Shown here piece after piece: positions 54,325 through 64,000 of a DNA stretch of 64,000 nt (the first letter of the stretch is position 1; each line of letters starts with the position of its first letter). Source of the stretch: Candidatus Nomurabacteria bacterium. GTDB taxonomy: Bacteria > Patescibacteriota > Saccharimonadia > Saccharimonadales > UBA7683. The notes beneath the pieces were generated by a model. That model had not been told where the DNA came from and ran no database searches. It was given only the letters and a program-made list of their open reading frames with translations. The position numbers and the translations under genes were made by a program. The stretch lies in NCBI GenBank assembly GCA_020631865.1, contig JACKGS010000002.1, forward strand, positions 186,001 through 250,000, written 5' to 3'.

Positions 54325-54354
54325 ATTATAGCATTAATTATGTTTAAATGTCAA
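54325..54354 (-). promoter_or_regulatory. Consensus promoter for the structured leader/Nfu gene
   Basis: On the minus strand TTGACA (54354-54349), 18-base spacer, TATAAT (54330-54325). Both hexamers are perfect. Confidence 0.75.
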
Positions 54355-54387
54355 TAGTTGGTTGTATGTGTCATGGCGTCTGGGCTG

Positions 54388-56049
54388 TTATTTTAGTAAG
54401 TGGCTGCTAAGCTTGTCTGATTTTTCTGTTGTCCAATGATTTGGTGGTACTACTGATGCCCAGGCGTGTGGTGCTGTATCTTGGTAGTAGTGCCCTTCTC
54501 CGAGTGGTGCAGACGCGGCAATTGCTTGGTCTAGGCCTACTTGTAGAAAAGTAATTACTGGATACCACCTTGTCTGAGGCGATACTGCTCTGCCCCTGGG
54601 TTCGTTAAGCCAGTCTGGTTTATTAAATATTAGATCAAAACTAAACCAAACTACTGGGTCGTTGGCGTGTTGTAAAAATAAGATTCTGGGATTATCATTA
54701 TTCTCCACTGGGTGTATTTTATTTATGTCTTCTTTTGTGGATGCAAATTTTACAGATTGACCACTGCGATAGATTGGCTGCCATTCTGGGCTCCCTCTAT
54801 CTCGATTATTAGTTATATTTCTCCAGAGAGTTGCTTCATTAGGCGTGCCGGTAAACAGGGCTCCATCTAGGTTTCTTCGTATGTCATTAACTCCACTGAA
54901 GGCGTCTTGGGCTCCAAATGAACCTAAGCTAAGCCCATATGCTATTAATTTAGGGCGTTGTTCTTGTGGTTGCTTCATCCATTCTTCAAGAACTGCATCA
55001 TAAAGAACTCGGCCGGCTTCATGTGCTCTGTCTTGATCTACCAAGAATGAAATCCAACTTGGTAGGTATGAATATTGTTGAGATACGATTGCTGTTTTTC
55101 CGTTATGCATATACTCTAATGAATCCATAACATACGGATCTAGCCAACCCGTTCCGGTAGCTGTGGCGATAATTAGCACATCTTTTTCAAATGCATTTGT
55201 TCTTTTAAGCTCTGCAACAGCCAATTCAGCTCTTGCCTCGGCCGTATTTGCGGATGAAAGACCTGCGTAAACTCTAATGGGATCTTCGGCGGATGTGTTG
55301 TTGTAATTTTCAATTTCTTCTTTTGACGGACCTCCTCCAACAAATCTTCTACCTTGAAATCCAATCTTATCCCAAGCAATTAACGAACTGACGCTACCTG
55401 ATTTATTAGGGCTTGTTGGTATAGATATTCCTTCTGGAGTCGTATTGTCTCTTGCGCCAAAAATACCATCGGCAGCCTTTAAAAATCCACTAAATAGCAC
55501 ACCGCTAATCGCTAAGTAAATAATAGTCGAACTTGTTAAAATGGCTAGCAGCACACTGAGTCTTGAGGGTATCTTTTTGTTATAGAAATGCAGAATTTTT
55601 TTTGATAATTTTGAAACAATGTTAGCAATTTTAATAAACAGCAAAGTGAATATTGCGATAGCTATTAGAGTTAATAATACATATATCGTATCTAGGCTCT
55701 TAACCCCAATTAATTGCCTGACTTCATTTTGCCAGATAATTCCCTTTATGACCGTGAACATTATAGATACTGGGAAAAATAAAAGTATTAAATGCCAGGC
55801 AATTTGTTTTTTTGGTTGTGATATTTCTTTTTGAATAAGCCATCTGGTTACGTTACTGATACCAAGCCCAATACCGTAGCCGACTGAAATTGCCAAGCTG
55901 CTAATTAAAGCCTGTATGTACCATGGCCGTGGGAGAAGAGATGGCAGAACTGATGTTATTAATGATAGTAGTGCGAATAATATGCCGATATAATTAAAAC
56001 GCCTTAAGGCCTTGAGGCTGCGCGTATGTATGTAATTAAGGTGTTTCAT
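54388..56049 (-). CDS. Membrane alpha/beta hydrolase (Abhydrolase_9 family)
   Basis: A 553-residue protein. The N-terminal ~190 residues contain four or five transmembrane helices (Abhydrolase_9_N type); the rest is an alpha/beta hydrolase with RVYAGLSSANTAEARAELAV, ATGTGWLDPYVMDSLEY, QYSYLPSWISFLVD and nucleophile elbow YGLSLGSFGAQ. HANDPVVWFS and GHYY-containing C-terminal residues supply Asp and His. The catalytic domain is probably extracellular and acts as a lipase/esterase, but the substrate is not known. The gene is divergent from the CPBP protease. Confidence 0.88.
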   Translation of the reverse strand: MKHLNYIHTRSLKALRRFNYIGILFALLSLITSVLPSLLPRPWYIQALISSLAISVGYGIGLGISNVTRWLIQKEISQPKKQIAWHLILLFFPVSIMFTVIKGIIWQNEVRQLIGVKSLDTIYVLLTLIAIAIFTLLFIKIANIVSKLSKKILHFYNKKIPSRLSVLLAILTSSTIIYLAISGVLFSGFLKAADGIFGARDNTTPEGISIPTSPNKSGSVSSLIAWDKIGFQGRRFVGGGPSKEEIENYNNTSAEDPIRVYAGLSSANTAEARAELAVAELKRTNAFEKDVLIIATATGTGWLDPYVMDSLEYMHNGKTAIVSQQYSYLPSWISFLVDQDRAHEAGRVLYDAVLEEWMKQPQEQRPKLIAYGLSLGSFGAQDAFSGVNDIRRNLDGALFTGTPNEATLWRNITNNRDRGSPEWQPIYRSGQSVKFASTKEDINKIHPVENNDNPRILFLQHANDPVVWFSFDLIFNKPDWLNEPRGRAVSPQTRWYPVITFLQVGLDQAIAASAPLGEGHYYQDTAPHAWASVVPPNHWTTEKSDKLSSHLLK

Positions 56050-56101
56050 AGAATAAATTATACTAATAATTTTATCTTAGAGATATGTTATTGTTGAATC
56101 A

Positions 56102-56782
56102 ATGAATAGGGCGCAACTTTTAGCATGGCTGTTCGTACTGATTTCCGCACTGGTAGCAGTAATCTTTGCGCTATCTAAAAATACAAAGATACTAAATATT
56201 ATGGGCTACGTTATTTTATATAGTGTTGCATTGTTTGTAATATATAAACTGAAGCTGATGTCTAGTGAGGTCGGTATATCACGCCAGGCAGTCTATAGCG
56301 GAATTCGTGTTGCTTTACCGTTTATGATAGCGATTATTATTTCTGGGATATTTTTGTTTTATTTCAAAAAAGAACTTTTTCTTGATTTAAGATATAAACA
56401 AAATCTAGTCGATGTGTTAGTTAAATTGCTGATTATATTACCTATCACAGTTGTAATTATCGAAGAGCTAATTTTCAGAGGAGTAATAATGGCTGTGCTT
56501 ACTCAGCTTTTTGATTTGCGATCTGCTGTAATTGCATCATCACTACTTTTTGGGCTGTGGCATGTGTACTCTGCGGGTGGCATTAAATTAGACATCTTGA
56601 ATTTGCCTTTTACTATTCCTGGGATAGCTGTTTCCGCCTTAGTTATATTAGCGACCTCAGTGGCGGGTTTATTTTTTGCGTGGTTAAGAATTAAGAGTGA
56701 TGGAATAGTCGCCTCGATATTAGTGCATTGGTCGTTGAATGCCACAGGTGTAATACTGGCCTTCTTGGCTTGGCGTAAATAA
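56102..56782 (+). CDS. CPBP-family intramembrane metalloprotease
   Basis: A 226-residue, about seven-helix membrane protein with the family motifs EELIFRG (EExxxR), FGLWHVYSAGG (FxxxH) and HWSLNATG (HxxxB), which form the metal site of Rce1/CPBP proteases. Roles elsewhere include prenyl-protein processing and bacteriocin immunity. It is the only plus-strand gene in the last 10 kb and converges on the VirD4-like gene, with a short ACCTCA/TGAGGT hairpin between them. Confidence 0.87.
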   Translation: MNRAQLLAWLFVLISALVAVIFALSKNTKILNIMGYVILYSVALFVIYKLKLMSSEVGISRQAVYSGIRVALPFMIAIIISGIFLFYFKKELFLDLRYKQNLVDVLVKLLIILPITVVIIEELIFRGVIMAVLTQLFDLRSAVIASSLLFGLWHVYSAGGIKLDILNLPFTIPGIAVSALVILATSVAGLFFAWLRIKSDGIVASILVHWSLNATGVILAFLAWRK

Positions 56783-56804
56783 TCTCCTGACACCTCATGT
56801 AATA

Positions 56805-59321
56805 CTACTGAGGTTTATCTAGTTTTATTTCTGCTGATAGATTAGTTTTTTTGCCTCCCCTACTTCCGCGACGTGTCTTCTTTTTCTTTGGCTCGCCTGT
56901 CGTGGGGTCAATTGGTCGTGGCGCGGTGGTTTGATTGGTCTGGCTGGGTGTTGAATCTTTAGTACCCGAGGTCTCCATAATTGTTGCTGCAATTTGTTCT
57001 TTGGGTACGGAATAGTTTCTGCGAGTGTTTTCTATAATTTGGGGGCTGAAATCCGTGATTGAAGTCGGTAGACGTAATGTTTTTCCAGAGAATGCCTGAG
57101 TTTTTTCACCATCAATGGCCATGGTTGCTAGGAAGTGAAAGTTGTTTTGCTGTAAGATATCTTGAGTTTCAAAGTGGGGCTCGAAGTACTTTACAAGTGA
57201 ACTGCCATCTTCAGCGCCAACCCTAAGTACTACCATAGAGCCAACGTTGCCAAAAACAGCATCTTTAACCTCGGGCGGCATCTGAGAGATGTACTGATTT
57301 GCAACGGTTAGATTTAAACCGTATTTACGGGCTTCAGAAAGGATTACAGCAAAGCTATCGGTGGCAAAGTTTTGGAACTCATCTACGTATAAATAGAATG
57401 GTCTACGATCATTAATATGCACATTGGCCCGGCTCATTGCGGCAAGCTGTATTTTGGTAACCATTAAAGCACCCATAATCGCTGCGTTATCTTCACCCAT
57501 TAAGCCACGGCTTAGGTTTACTATTAAAATCTTGCCCTCATCCATTATTTGTCGAACATTAAAACTACTCTTCGATTGTCCAACAATATTTCTAACCATA
57601 GGGTTGGCTACAAAAGCTCCGACTTTATTTAAGATTGGCGCAACAGCTTCTGTAGCAAACTTTTCATTCCAGCTAGCAAATTCAATGGTCCAGAACTGCT
57701 TCACTACGACATCTTGTAGATTATCAACTATAGTTTTACGAAATTTAACATCTGTTAGCATTCTGGTGATATCTAGCATTGTTGTACCCGGCGTATCGAG
57801 TAGCGCTAGTATGGTGTAACGTAGAATGTACTCGAGGCGCGGCCCCCAACTGTTTTCGAACATTCGTTTTAATACACCAACGAGCTCAGAGCTAGTATGA
57901 CCTTTCATGTTTTGATCCATAACTTCCATTGGATTGAATCCTACTGGAAACTCGGTATCGGACGGGTTGAAGTAAACGACATCTTTAATGCGATTTTCAG
58001 GAATAAACTTCATGATATCCATGGCGTAATCTCCGTGTGGATCTACCACGGCAAAACCTTCGTTGTGGAAGATGTCAGAAAGCGTCAAAAGCGTTAAAAG
58101 ACCAGACTTACCTGTCCCGGTCTGACCAATAATATACATATGTCTGCCCCTGTCGCCTCTTTTGATGCCAAATTGCATACTTGTGCCCCTGAAGTTTGTG
58201 ATACCAAAGGGACTAACGCCATCTATGAACTTACCTCCTGTAACCGGCAGGTTTGAGGGCGGCTCTGCAGTTTTTGCGCTTGCCCAAACCACCCCTGGAG
58301 TTTCTACCGTGGTATGAGGTAGATGATATAGACTGGCAAGTTCTTCAATATTAAAAATAAAGCCCTTGTCTATAAAGAATCTCGCCCTGTATTCGGCAAG
58401 TTTTAAAGAATCGAAAGAAGGGTTTTTAATTTTAAAACTGTTTAAGTTGGTGCTATTAAATTGCTTAAATGTACCAACTATTGCTTGCATGCGTAGTCTG
58501 GCTTCGTTACGGTCCGTACCTAGGTATGCAACTCTTACTTTAACTTGATATCCAAGTTTTCGACTTTTTTCTTCTGCAGCGGCTATTCTAGTCTTATCTC
58601 TTTCAGAAATATCAGAGCTTGTTGTTGAGCTTTCTGGTGGTTTCCATAAGGCTCCTAGCGCCGAACCTAACCATCCACTTGAATTAATACCGCCACCATT
58701 TTTAACTCGAGAAATAAAACTGGCACTTTTTTTATGCCAATTATCATCTATTGGTCTAGCGAGTACTTGTATCCACATTTCTTCACCTTCTGGTGCTAGT
58801 TTGGCAAGTGTTGCGGTCATTGCAGCGAGTGGATCGACTTCAAAGCTTGGGAATGTTTTTATTGGCAACGCATCATTGTCCGTTAGACTTATTTCTGCTG
58901 TATGAATAACCGGAGTACTAGTAAAATCCCTAGAGGTGTAGTCTTCTGGAAGTTCATGTATCTGTACGGTTGGATACTGTGCATAAATTTGACCTTCTAC
59001 AAAATTCTTGAGGTGTTCTGGAACCCAAACAAAAAACCTTATTCTATTACCAATTGATGCAATTTCGTAACTTATATGCTCTTGCAAGCCACCATCTTTA
59101 AAACGCTCTTTTTTAGATCGCAGTATTCCGTGGAGACTAGCAAACATTTGCTCTGCGGCAAGCTCTTTTTTGTCATTTGCCCTGGGTATTTCTAGCGAGA
59201 GCAGAATATGGTTCACCTCTTTTAGGGCCTTAACTTTTTGGTTGTTGCGCCATGTAAAATACAGTAAAGCACCGACAATCGGGATATAAATCCACCAAGT
59301 TGTCATTAAAAAAGAAATCAT
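56805..59321 (-). CDS. VirD4/TraD-like type IV secretion ATPase with CPR-type N-terminal domain
   Basis: An 838-residue protein: N-terminal transmembrane helix (about 8-23), a ~330-residue N-terminal domain typical of the CPR proteins of this kind, and a conjugative-coupling ATPase with Walker A GQTGTGKS at 399-406, Walker B FYLYVDEFQNF and a Gln-rich motif (NQYISQMPPEV). A basic C-terminal tail (KKKKTRRGSRGGKK) may contact nucleic acid. Such ATPases pump DNA or protein through the envelope. No other T4SS gene is adjacent, so it may work alone, with pilus genes elsewhere, or in DNA uptake or segregation. Confidence 0.85.
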   Translation of the reverse strand: MISFLMTTWWIYIPIVGALLYFTWRNNQKVKALKEVNHILLSLEIPRANDKKELAAEQMFASLHGILRSKKERFKDGGLQEHISYEIASIGNRIRFFVWVPEHLKNFVEGQIYAQYPTVQIHELPEDYTSRDFTSTPVIHTAEISLTDNDALPIKTFPSFEVDPLAAMTATLAKLAPEGEEMWIQVLARPIDDNWHKKSASFISRVKNGGGINSSGWLGSALGALWKPPESSTTSSDISERDKTRIAAAEEKSRKLGYQVKVRVAYLGTDRNEARLRMQAIVGTFKQFNSTNLNSFKIKNPSFDSLKLAEYRARFFIDKGFIFNIEELASLYHLPHTTVETPGVVWASAKTAEPPSNLPVTGGKFIDGVSPFGITNFRGTSMQFGIKRGDRGRHMYIIGQTGTGKSGLLTLLTLSDIFHNEGFAVVDPHGDYAMDIMKFIPENRIKDVVYFNPSDTEFPVGFNPMEVMDQNMKGHTSSELVGVLKRMFENSWGPRLEYILRYTILALLDTPGTTMLDITRMLTDVKFRKTIVDNLQDVVVKQFWTIEFASWNEKFATEAVAPILNKVGAFVANPMVRNIVGQSKSSFNVRQIMDEGKILIVNLSRGLMGEDNAAIMGALMVTKIQLAAMSRANVHINDRRPFYLYVDEFQNFATDSFAVILSEARKYGLNLTVANQYISQMPPEVKDAVFGNVGSMVVLRVGAEDGSSLVKYFEPHFETQDILQQNNFHFLATMAIDGEKTQAFSGKTLRLPTSITDFSPQIIENTRRNYSVPKEQIAATIMETSGTKDSTPSQTNQTTAPRPIDPTTGEPKKKKTRRGSRGGKKTNLSAEIKLDKPQ

Positions 59322-59444
59322 CTGTTAACTTTACTGTTAGTCATTAGCTTTATTATATCAAGTTTAGGCATTTGAGATAAGAGTCTGAGTGTGGATAGAA
59401 ATTAAGCTGTATAAATGAAGCATGGAATAAGAAGACGGTAATTT

Positions 59445-59481
59445 GAAATAAGAAATAAGAAATATGGAATATGGAATATGG
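59445..59481. repeat. Dispersed GAAATAA/ATGGAAT repeat, third intergenic copy
   Basis: GAAATAAGAAATAAGAAAT directly followed by ATGGAATATGGAATATGG. It matches the block at 3655-3687 almost base for base over its first 27 bases and lies 28 bases from the 3' end of the following small gene. Confidence 0.7.
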
Positions 59482-59509
59482 TTTTGAAATTAACAATACT
59501 AGTCTATTT

Positions 59510-59815
59510 TTATTTGAAGATTGTCTTAAAACTAATGCCAGGCTCGGGCTTGATATCAGCTGGGTCTTCAAACGCCGATTTTCCGGGTAATAAAATCTCA
59601 CACATTTTTTTCAGTTTTTCATATTGATTACTATAGCCAACAAACTCTTCTTCAGAGCTGCGGTTGCTGTATGGATAAGGATAAAGAATATCGTTACTGC
59701 GTTTGCTCGCAAAAGCTTTAGCGGCGTTATGAGCATTGTTAGCCAAATGTGCCAGTGCAACAGCATCGTCGTAATTAGATTGCTATTGAGGATTGAGGTC
59801 TTCGTAGTGTTTCAT
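59510..59815 (-). pseudogene. Small acidic/helical protein gene interrupted by an in-frame TAG at codon 11
   Basis: ATG at 59815 lies nine bases beyond the stop of the sigma-like gene and opens MKHYEDLNPQ, then TAG (59785-59783), then continues in the same frame for 90 codons (QSNYDDAVALAHLANNAHN...SFKTIFK). Possible explanations: a base error or recent nonsense mutation, amber readthrough, or translation from an internal TTG at 59746. Full-length product would be 101 residues, helical, with no recognised family. Confidence 0.55.
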
Positions 59816-59823
59816 TGAGGTGG

Positions 59824-60858
59824 CTATACTTCTACAAGTGCGTAGGTTGCTTTTGCTACGCGCTTAAATTGTTTTTTGCCCTGCAAGTTAAGTAAAATAG
59901 TAGTTTCTTTAACTTGTCTGCTTTTTAGAACTTCGCGAACAATATCATCACGGTGCATTGGTTCTTTAGATTTTTTAAGTATACTGGTGATGATATCAGA
60001 TACCGTACCCTTGCTGTAGCCCCATTCTTTAAGTGCATAGATTCCGCGACCGATTAGTACAAAGCGTGGGTCTTTGATTAGTTCATTATGGATTGCTTGG
60101 GTAGTAACATCTTTGCGCTTAAATTCAGAATCTTTGATTTTTCCAGAGATTTCAGAAAAGTGCATTGGCTTTTCATTCTCTTGTAAAATAACGTAGATTT
60201 TATCTCGAATGTTTCTCGGGTTAACTAGTGGCCATTTTATGTAACCCCATTGATTCTTGAGAGTTGCCAAGTGCTTGCTAATTGTCGCAAGCGAAAGTAC
60301 GTGGTTCGGGTGTTCGTATCCAGTTAGTTTTTTGTGAAGATCATCAATTGTTAGAGGTGTTTTGTTATCCTTGATGGCCTTCACTATCTCAGTAACCTTC
60401 TCTTTAAGAGAATCTTCGGTGTAGTAGTCTTTTATTGCAACGGCTTGGTTGTAGTCATCGTTTTCGTCAACTACGGTAAGTTGCGGTGCAAGTGTGGCTA
60501 GAAACGCTACATGAGCTTTGTCTCTGTCATCATCAGAGCCACACACCTTCTTGGCAAGATTTCTGACTTTTGCCGCACGACCCATTTCTGAAAGATGTTT
60601 GATAAATTCTTTTTCTACCTCATCGATATGAGGTAGATCTTTTTCAGCAGCCAATTTAAGACGTATCAAAATTGCTTTCTCTAGCTGTCGAACACGTTCA
60701 CGGGTAATGCCCAGTAGCTCACCTATCTGTTCTAGGGTTTCTTTGCGGTCATATAAACCAAATCGACGAGCAATAATCTCGCGTTCTCTTTCGCGATCGA
60801 TAGTTTCTAAGATCTCTTTTACGTATTGCTTGATGTCGAGTTTGGTTGATTCTTCCAT
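59824..60858 (-). CDS. Sigma-70 region 4 protein fused to HARE-HTH domains
   Basis: A 344-residue protein. Residues about 15-70 match sigma region 4 (EREREIIARRFGLYDRKETLEQIGE, GITRERVRQLEKAILIRL). No regions 2 or 3 are present. The remainder contains two to three winged-helix HARE-HTH units (TPLTIDDLHKKL, KPMHFSEISGKI, EPMHRDDIVREVL), the fold of RNA polymerase delta (RpoE). It therefore probably binds RNA polymerase or -35 DNA without being a full sigma factor. A consensus promoter lies upstream and the large minus-strand RNA ends just before it. Confidence 0.85.
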   Translation of the reverse strand: MEESTKLDIKQYVKEILETIDREREREIIARRFGLYDRKETLEQIGELLGITRERVRQLEKAILIRLKLAAEKDLPHIDEVEKEFIKHLSEMGRAAKVRNLAKKVCGSDDDRDKAHVAFLATLAPQLTVVDENDDYNQAVAIKDYYTEDSLKEKVTEIVKAIKDNKTPLTIDDLHKKLTGYEHPNHVLSLATISKHLATLKNQWGYIKWPLVNPRNIRDKIYVILQENEKPMHFSEISGKIKDSEFKRKDVTTQAIHNELIKDPRFVLIGRGIYALKEWGYSKGTVSDIITSILKKSKEPMHRDDIVREVLKSRQVKETTILLNLQGKKQFKRVAKATYALVEV

Positions 60859-60911
60859 AAAACCTCTTGATAAATAGTTAATTTGCTGTAAATATATGTA
60901 TATTTTAGTAC

Positions 60912-60941
60912 ATTATACTATATAAGTCAACACCGTGTCAA
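60912..60941 (-). promoter_or_regulatory. Consensus promoter of the sigma-region-4/HARE gene
   Basis: Minus strand TTGACA (60941-60936), 18-base spacer, TATAAT (60917-60912), giving a 5' UTR of about 45 bases with AGAGG before the start codon. Confidence 0.75.
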
Positions 60942-61090
60942 CAGATGTATAAACAAATTATAGCACGAATTAGCAAACTTTAAAAATACATGTACACAGT
61001 AACCTTAAGTTTTTATACTTGTCAAAAGAAGTAAATGGTAGTGGTTTGTTTTTTATAAATAGTGTCCAGTAATCATGGTGACCTGGTGTT

Positions 61091-61177
61091 AGGAAAACAA
61101 AAAAGAAAAGGCGTAACCGTTGTGCTACAAAGATGTGCGCATAATTAAGCGCTACTATCCGAGCTGACGGTTACGCC
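61091..61177 (-). terminator. Rho-independent terminator of the large ncRNA
   Basis: On the minus strand an 11-bp perfect stem GGCGTAACCGT/ACGGTTACGCC (61177-61167 with 61120-61110), with a 46-base loop, is followed by TTTTCTTTTTTGTTTTCC. The long loop contains its own GCGC-type pairing. Confidence 0.8.
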
Positions 61178-61711
61178 GAACCTGCAACCAGGCGAGGGTT
61201 TGCAACAGCTTATTAGGCTGAATGTAATTAGCAAACCCTCGACTTCCCCTTGTTGGTGCAGGTGAAAATTCCCGAGGGTACAAGCAGCGGGATAGCTTGT
61301 GTCTTATGATGAATATCAACTTTAGGACCCTCGGGGCTCGCACGTTTGCCCTGGGGCAACTGGTGCGTGCATTGGCCGGAAGGCTCAGTGGCTACCATGT
61401 GATCATGGATCTGTCACCGGCCTTCCGTAGGTGGTAATCTGCAATAGATTACACGATGTTGCGAGAGAACTTACTTACTAACCGAGTGTAATTGCTTTAA
61501 ACCCTGTGGGTGCTCAGTTTCTTGGCAAGTAAGTGGGATAAAACCACTTGATTATACTCTCGCTCAGGTGTCTTCGGTAGTCGTCAGACCGAAGAGCTAT
61601 GCTTGTACCCAGTCAAGCATATCACCATTATATTTTGAGTCGAAGACTCGGCAGGTCATACTTTTAAAGTATAAAAAACCGAATCTTCAACAGATATTTT
61701 TAATGTGCAGA
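61093..61711 (-). ncRNA. Large, highly structured non-coding RNA (about 615 nt), family unknown
   Basis: No reading frame is plausible on either strand, yet the region is packed with perfect stems. In plus coordinates these are: 61679-61688/61642-61651 (one mismatch), 61598-61605/61614-61621, 61572-61578/61588-61594, 61461-61467/61557-61563 enclosing 61469-61476/61527-61534, 61434-61440/61446-61452, 61377-61384/61420-61427 with inner CCATG/CATGG, 61340-61344/61366-61370 with inner TTGCCC/GGGCAA, 61271-61279/61327-61335, 61193-61203/61231-61241 and the terminator stem. The minus orientation is set by a consensus promoter and a U-rich terminator. I see no RNase P (GGAAAGUCC), tmRNA or SRP signature. 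It lies between topA and the sigma-like gene. Confidence 0.8.
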
Positions 61712-61715
61712 CCTT

Positions 61716-61744
61716 TTTATACTCCCCTGATTAGCTAAAGTCAA
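61716..61744 (-). promoter_or_regulatory. Promoter of the large ncRNA
   Basis: Minus strand TTGACT (61744-61739), 17-base spacer, TATAAA (61721-61716). It lies immediately after the topA stop codon, so the RNA has its own promoter. Confidence 0.75.
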
Positions 61745-61748
61745 CAGT

Positions 61749-64000
<2,252 letters not shown>

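Noticed and set aside
61155..61343. 62-codon frame within the large RNA
   Set aside because: It runs across opposing arms of perfect helices and lacks a ribosome-binding site; structure explains the sequence better.
61093..61711. tmRNA or RNase P RNA for the large minus-strand RNA
   Set aside because: No tRNA-like ends or tag frame, and no conserved RNase P core words; a very divergent member cannot be excluded without a covariance search.

Overview
The window looks like a piece of a small-genome Patescibacteria (CPR) chromosome, most likely Candidatus Saccharibacteria (TM7). It is AT-rich and gene-dense, uses the standard genetic code (RF2 is present, UGA serves as stop, and in-frame UGAs occur only inside frameshifted genes), and carries a division/peptidoglycan gene set plus many CPR-type families. 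These include a MurD-MurL pair, FISUMP and choice-of-anchor U surface proteins, a VirD4-like ATPase with a long N-terminal region, an Abhydrolase_9 protein and a sigma-region-4/HARE-HTH protein. A recurrent signal is a -10 box 6-9 bases before the start codon, which implies many leaderless mRNAs. No rRNA, tRNA, CRISPR array or intact transposase was recognised.

Layout. 0-3.6 kb: the end of an M16 peptidase, then murD and murL (glutamate epimerase route to D-Glu). 3.6-5.3 kb: a surface protein with a G9 promoter tract upstream and a C-terminal end resembling a diversity-generating-retroelement target. 5.3-10.7 kb: prfB, a small Cys protein, ftsE-ftsX and two tandem secreted coiled-coil hydrolases (one M23 with its halves in swapped order, one CHAP) that share a nearly identical 431-bp segment. 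10.7-15.7 kb: a FemAB-like transferase, a frameshifted S41 protease and a 42-residue-repeat surface protein. 15.8-29.3 kb: pyrG, signalling proteins, rpmA, an RNA methyltransferase, xseA (frameshifted)-xseB, a histidine kinase/response regulator pair, recO and glyS. 29.3-44.2 kb: accessory genes (AbrB-PIN module, sugar dehydrogenase-like protein, cupin, cupredoxin, TrmB regulator, PQ-loop-like protein, RNase H, PIF1-HRDC helicase, GH1, LysM-GH73) with several unknowns. 44.3-52.8 kb: a dcw cluster mraZ-rsmH-ftsL-ftsI-mraY-ftsW-murG-ftsQ, with a 26-bp inverted-repeat element between mraZ and rsmH. 52.8-53.7 kb: a gene-free block with palindromes, where the dominant coding strand flips from + to -. 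53.7-64 kb: mainly minus-strand genes, a structured leader, and topA, followed by a roughly 615-nt non-coding RNA with its own promoter and terminator.

Much of the window serves one process, building and cutting the cell wall: precursor synthesis (MurD, MurL, MraY, MurG), septal machinery (FtsL, FtsI, FtsW, FtsQ), FtsEX with likely hydrolase partners, FemAB-type cross-bridge addition, a glucosaminidase and an S41 protease. Four genes (S41 protease, xseA, a methyltransferase, mraY) carry frameshifts, in three of them as tight clusters of single-base indels beside intact sequence. Local consensus error is a simpler explanation than decay of genes such as mraY.

The most unusual items are the large minus-strand RNA at 61.1-61.7 kb, the apparently circularly permuted M23 peptidase at 8.4 kb, the possible DGR target at 3.8-5.2 kb, and a heptamer-type repeat family that lies between genes and also inside two coding sequences.
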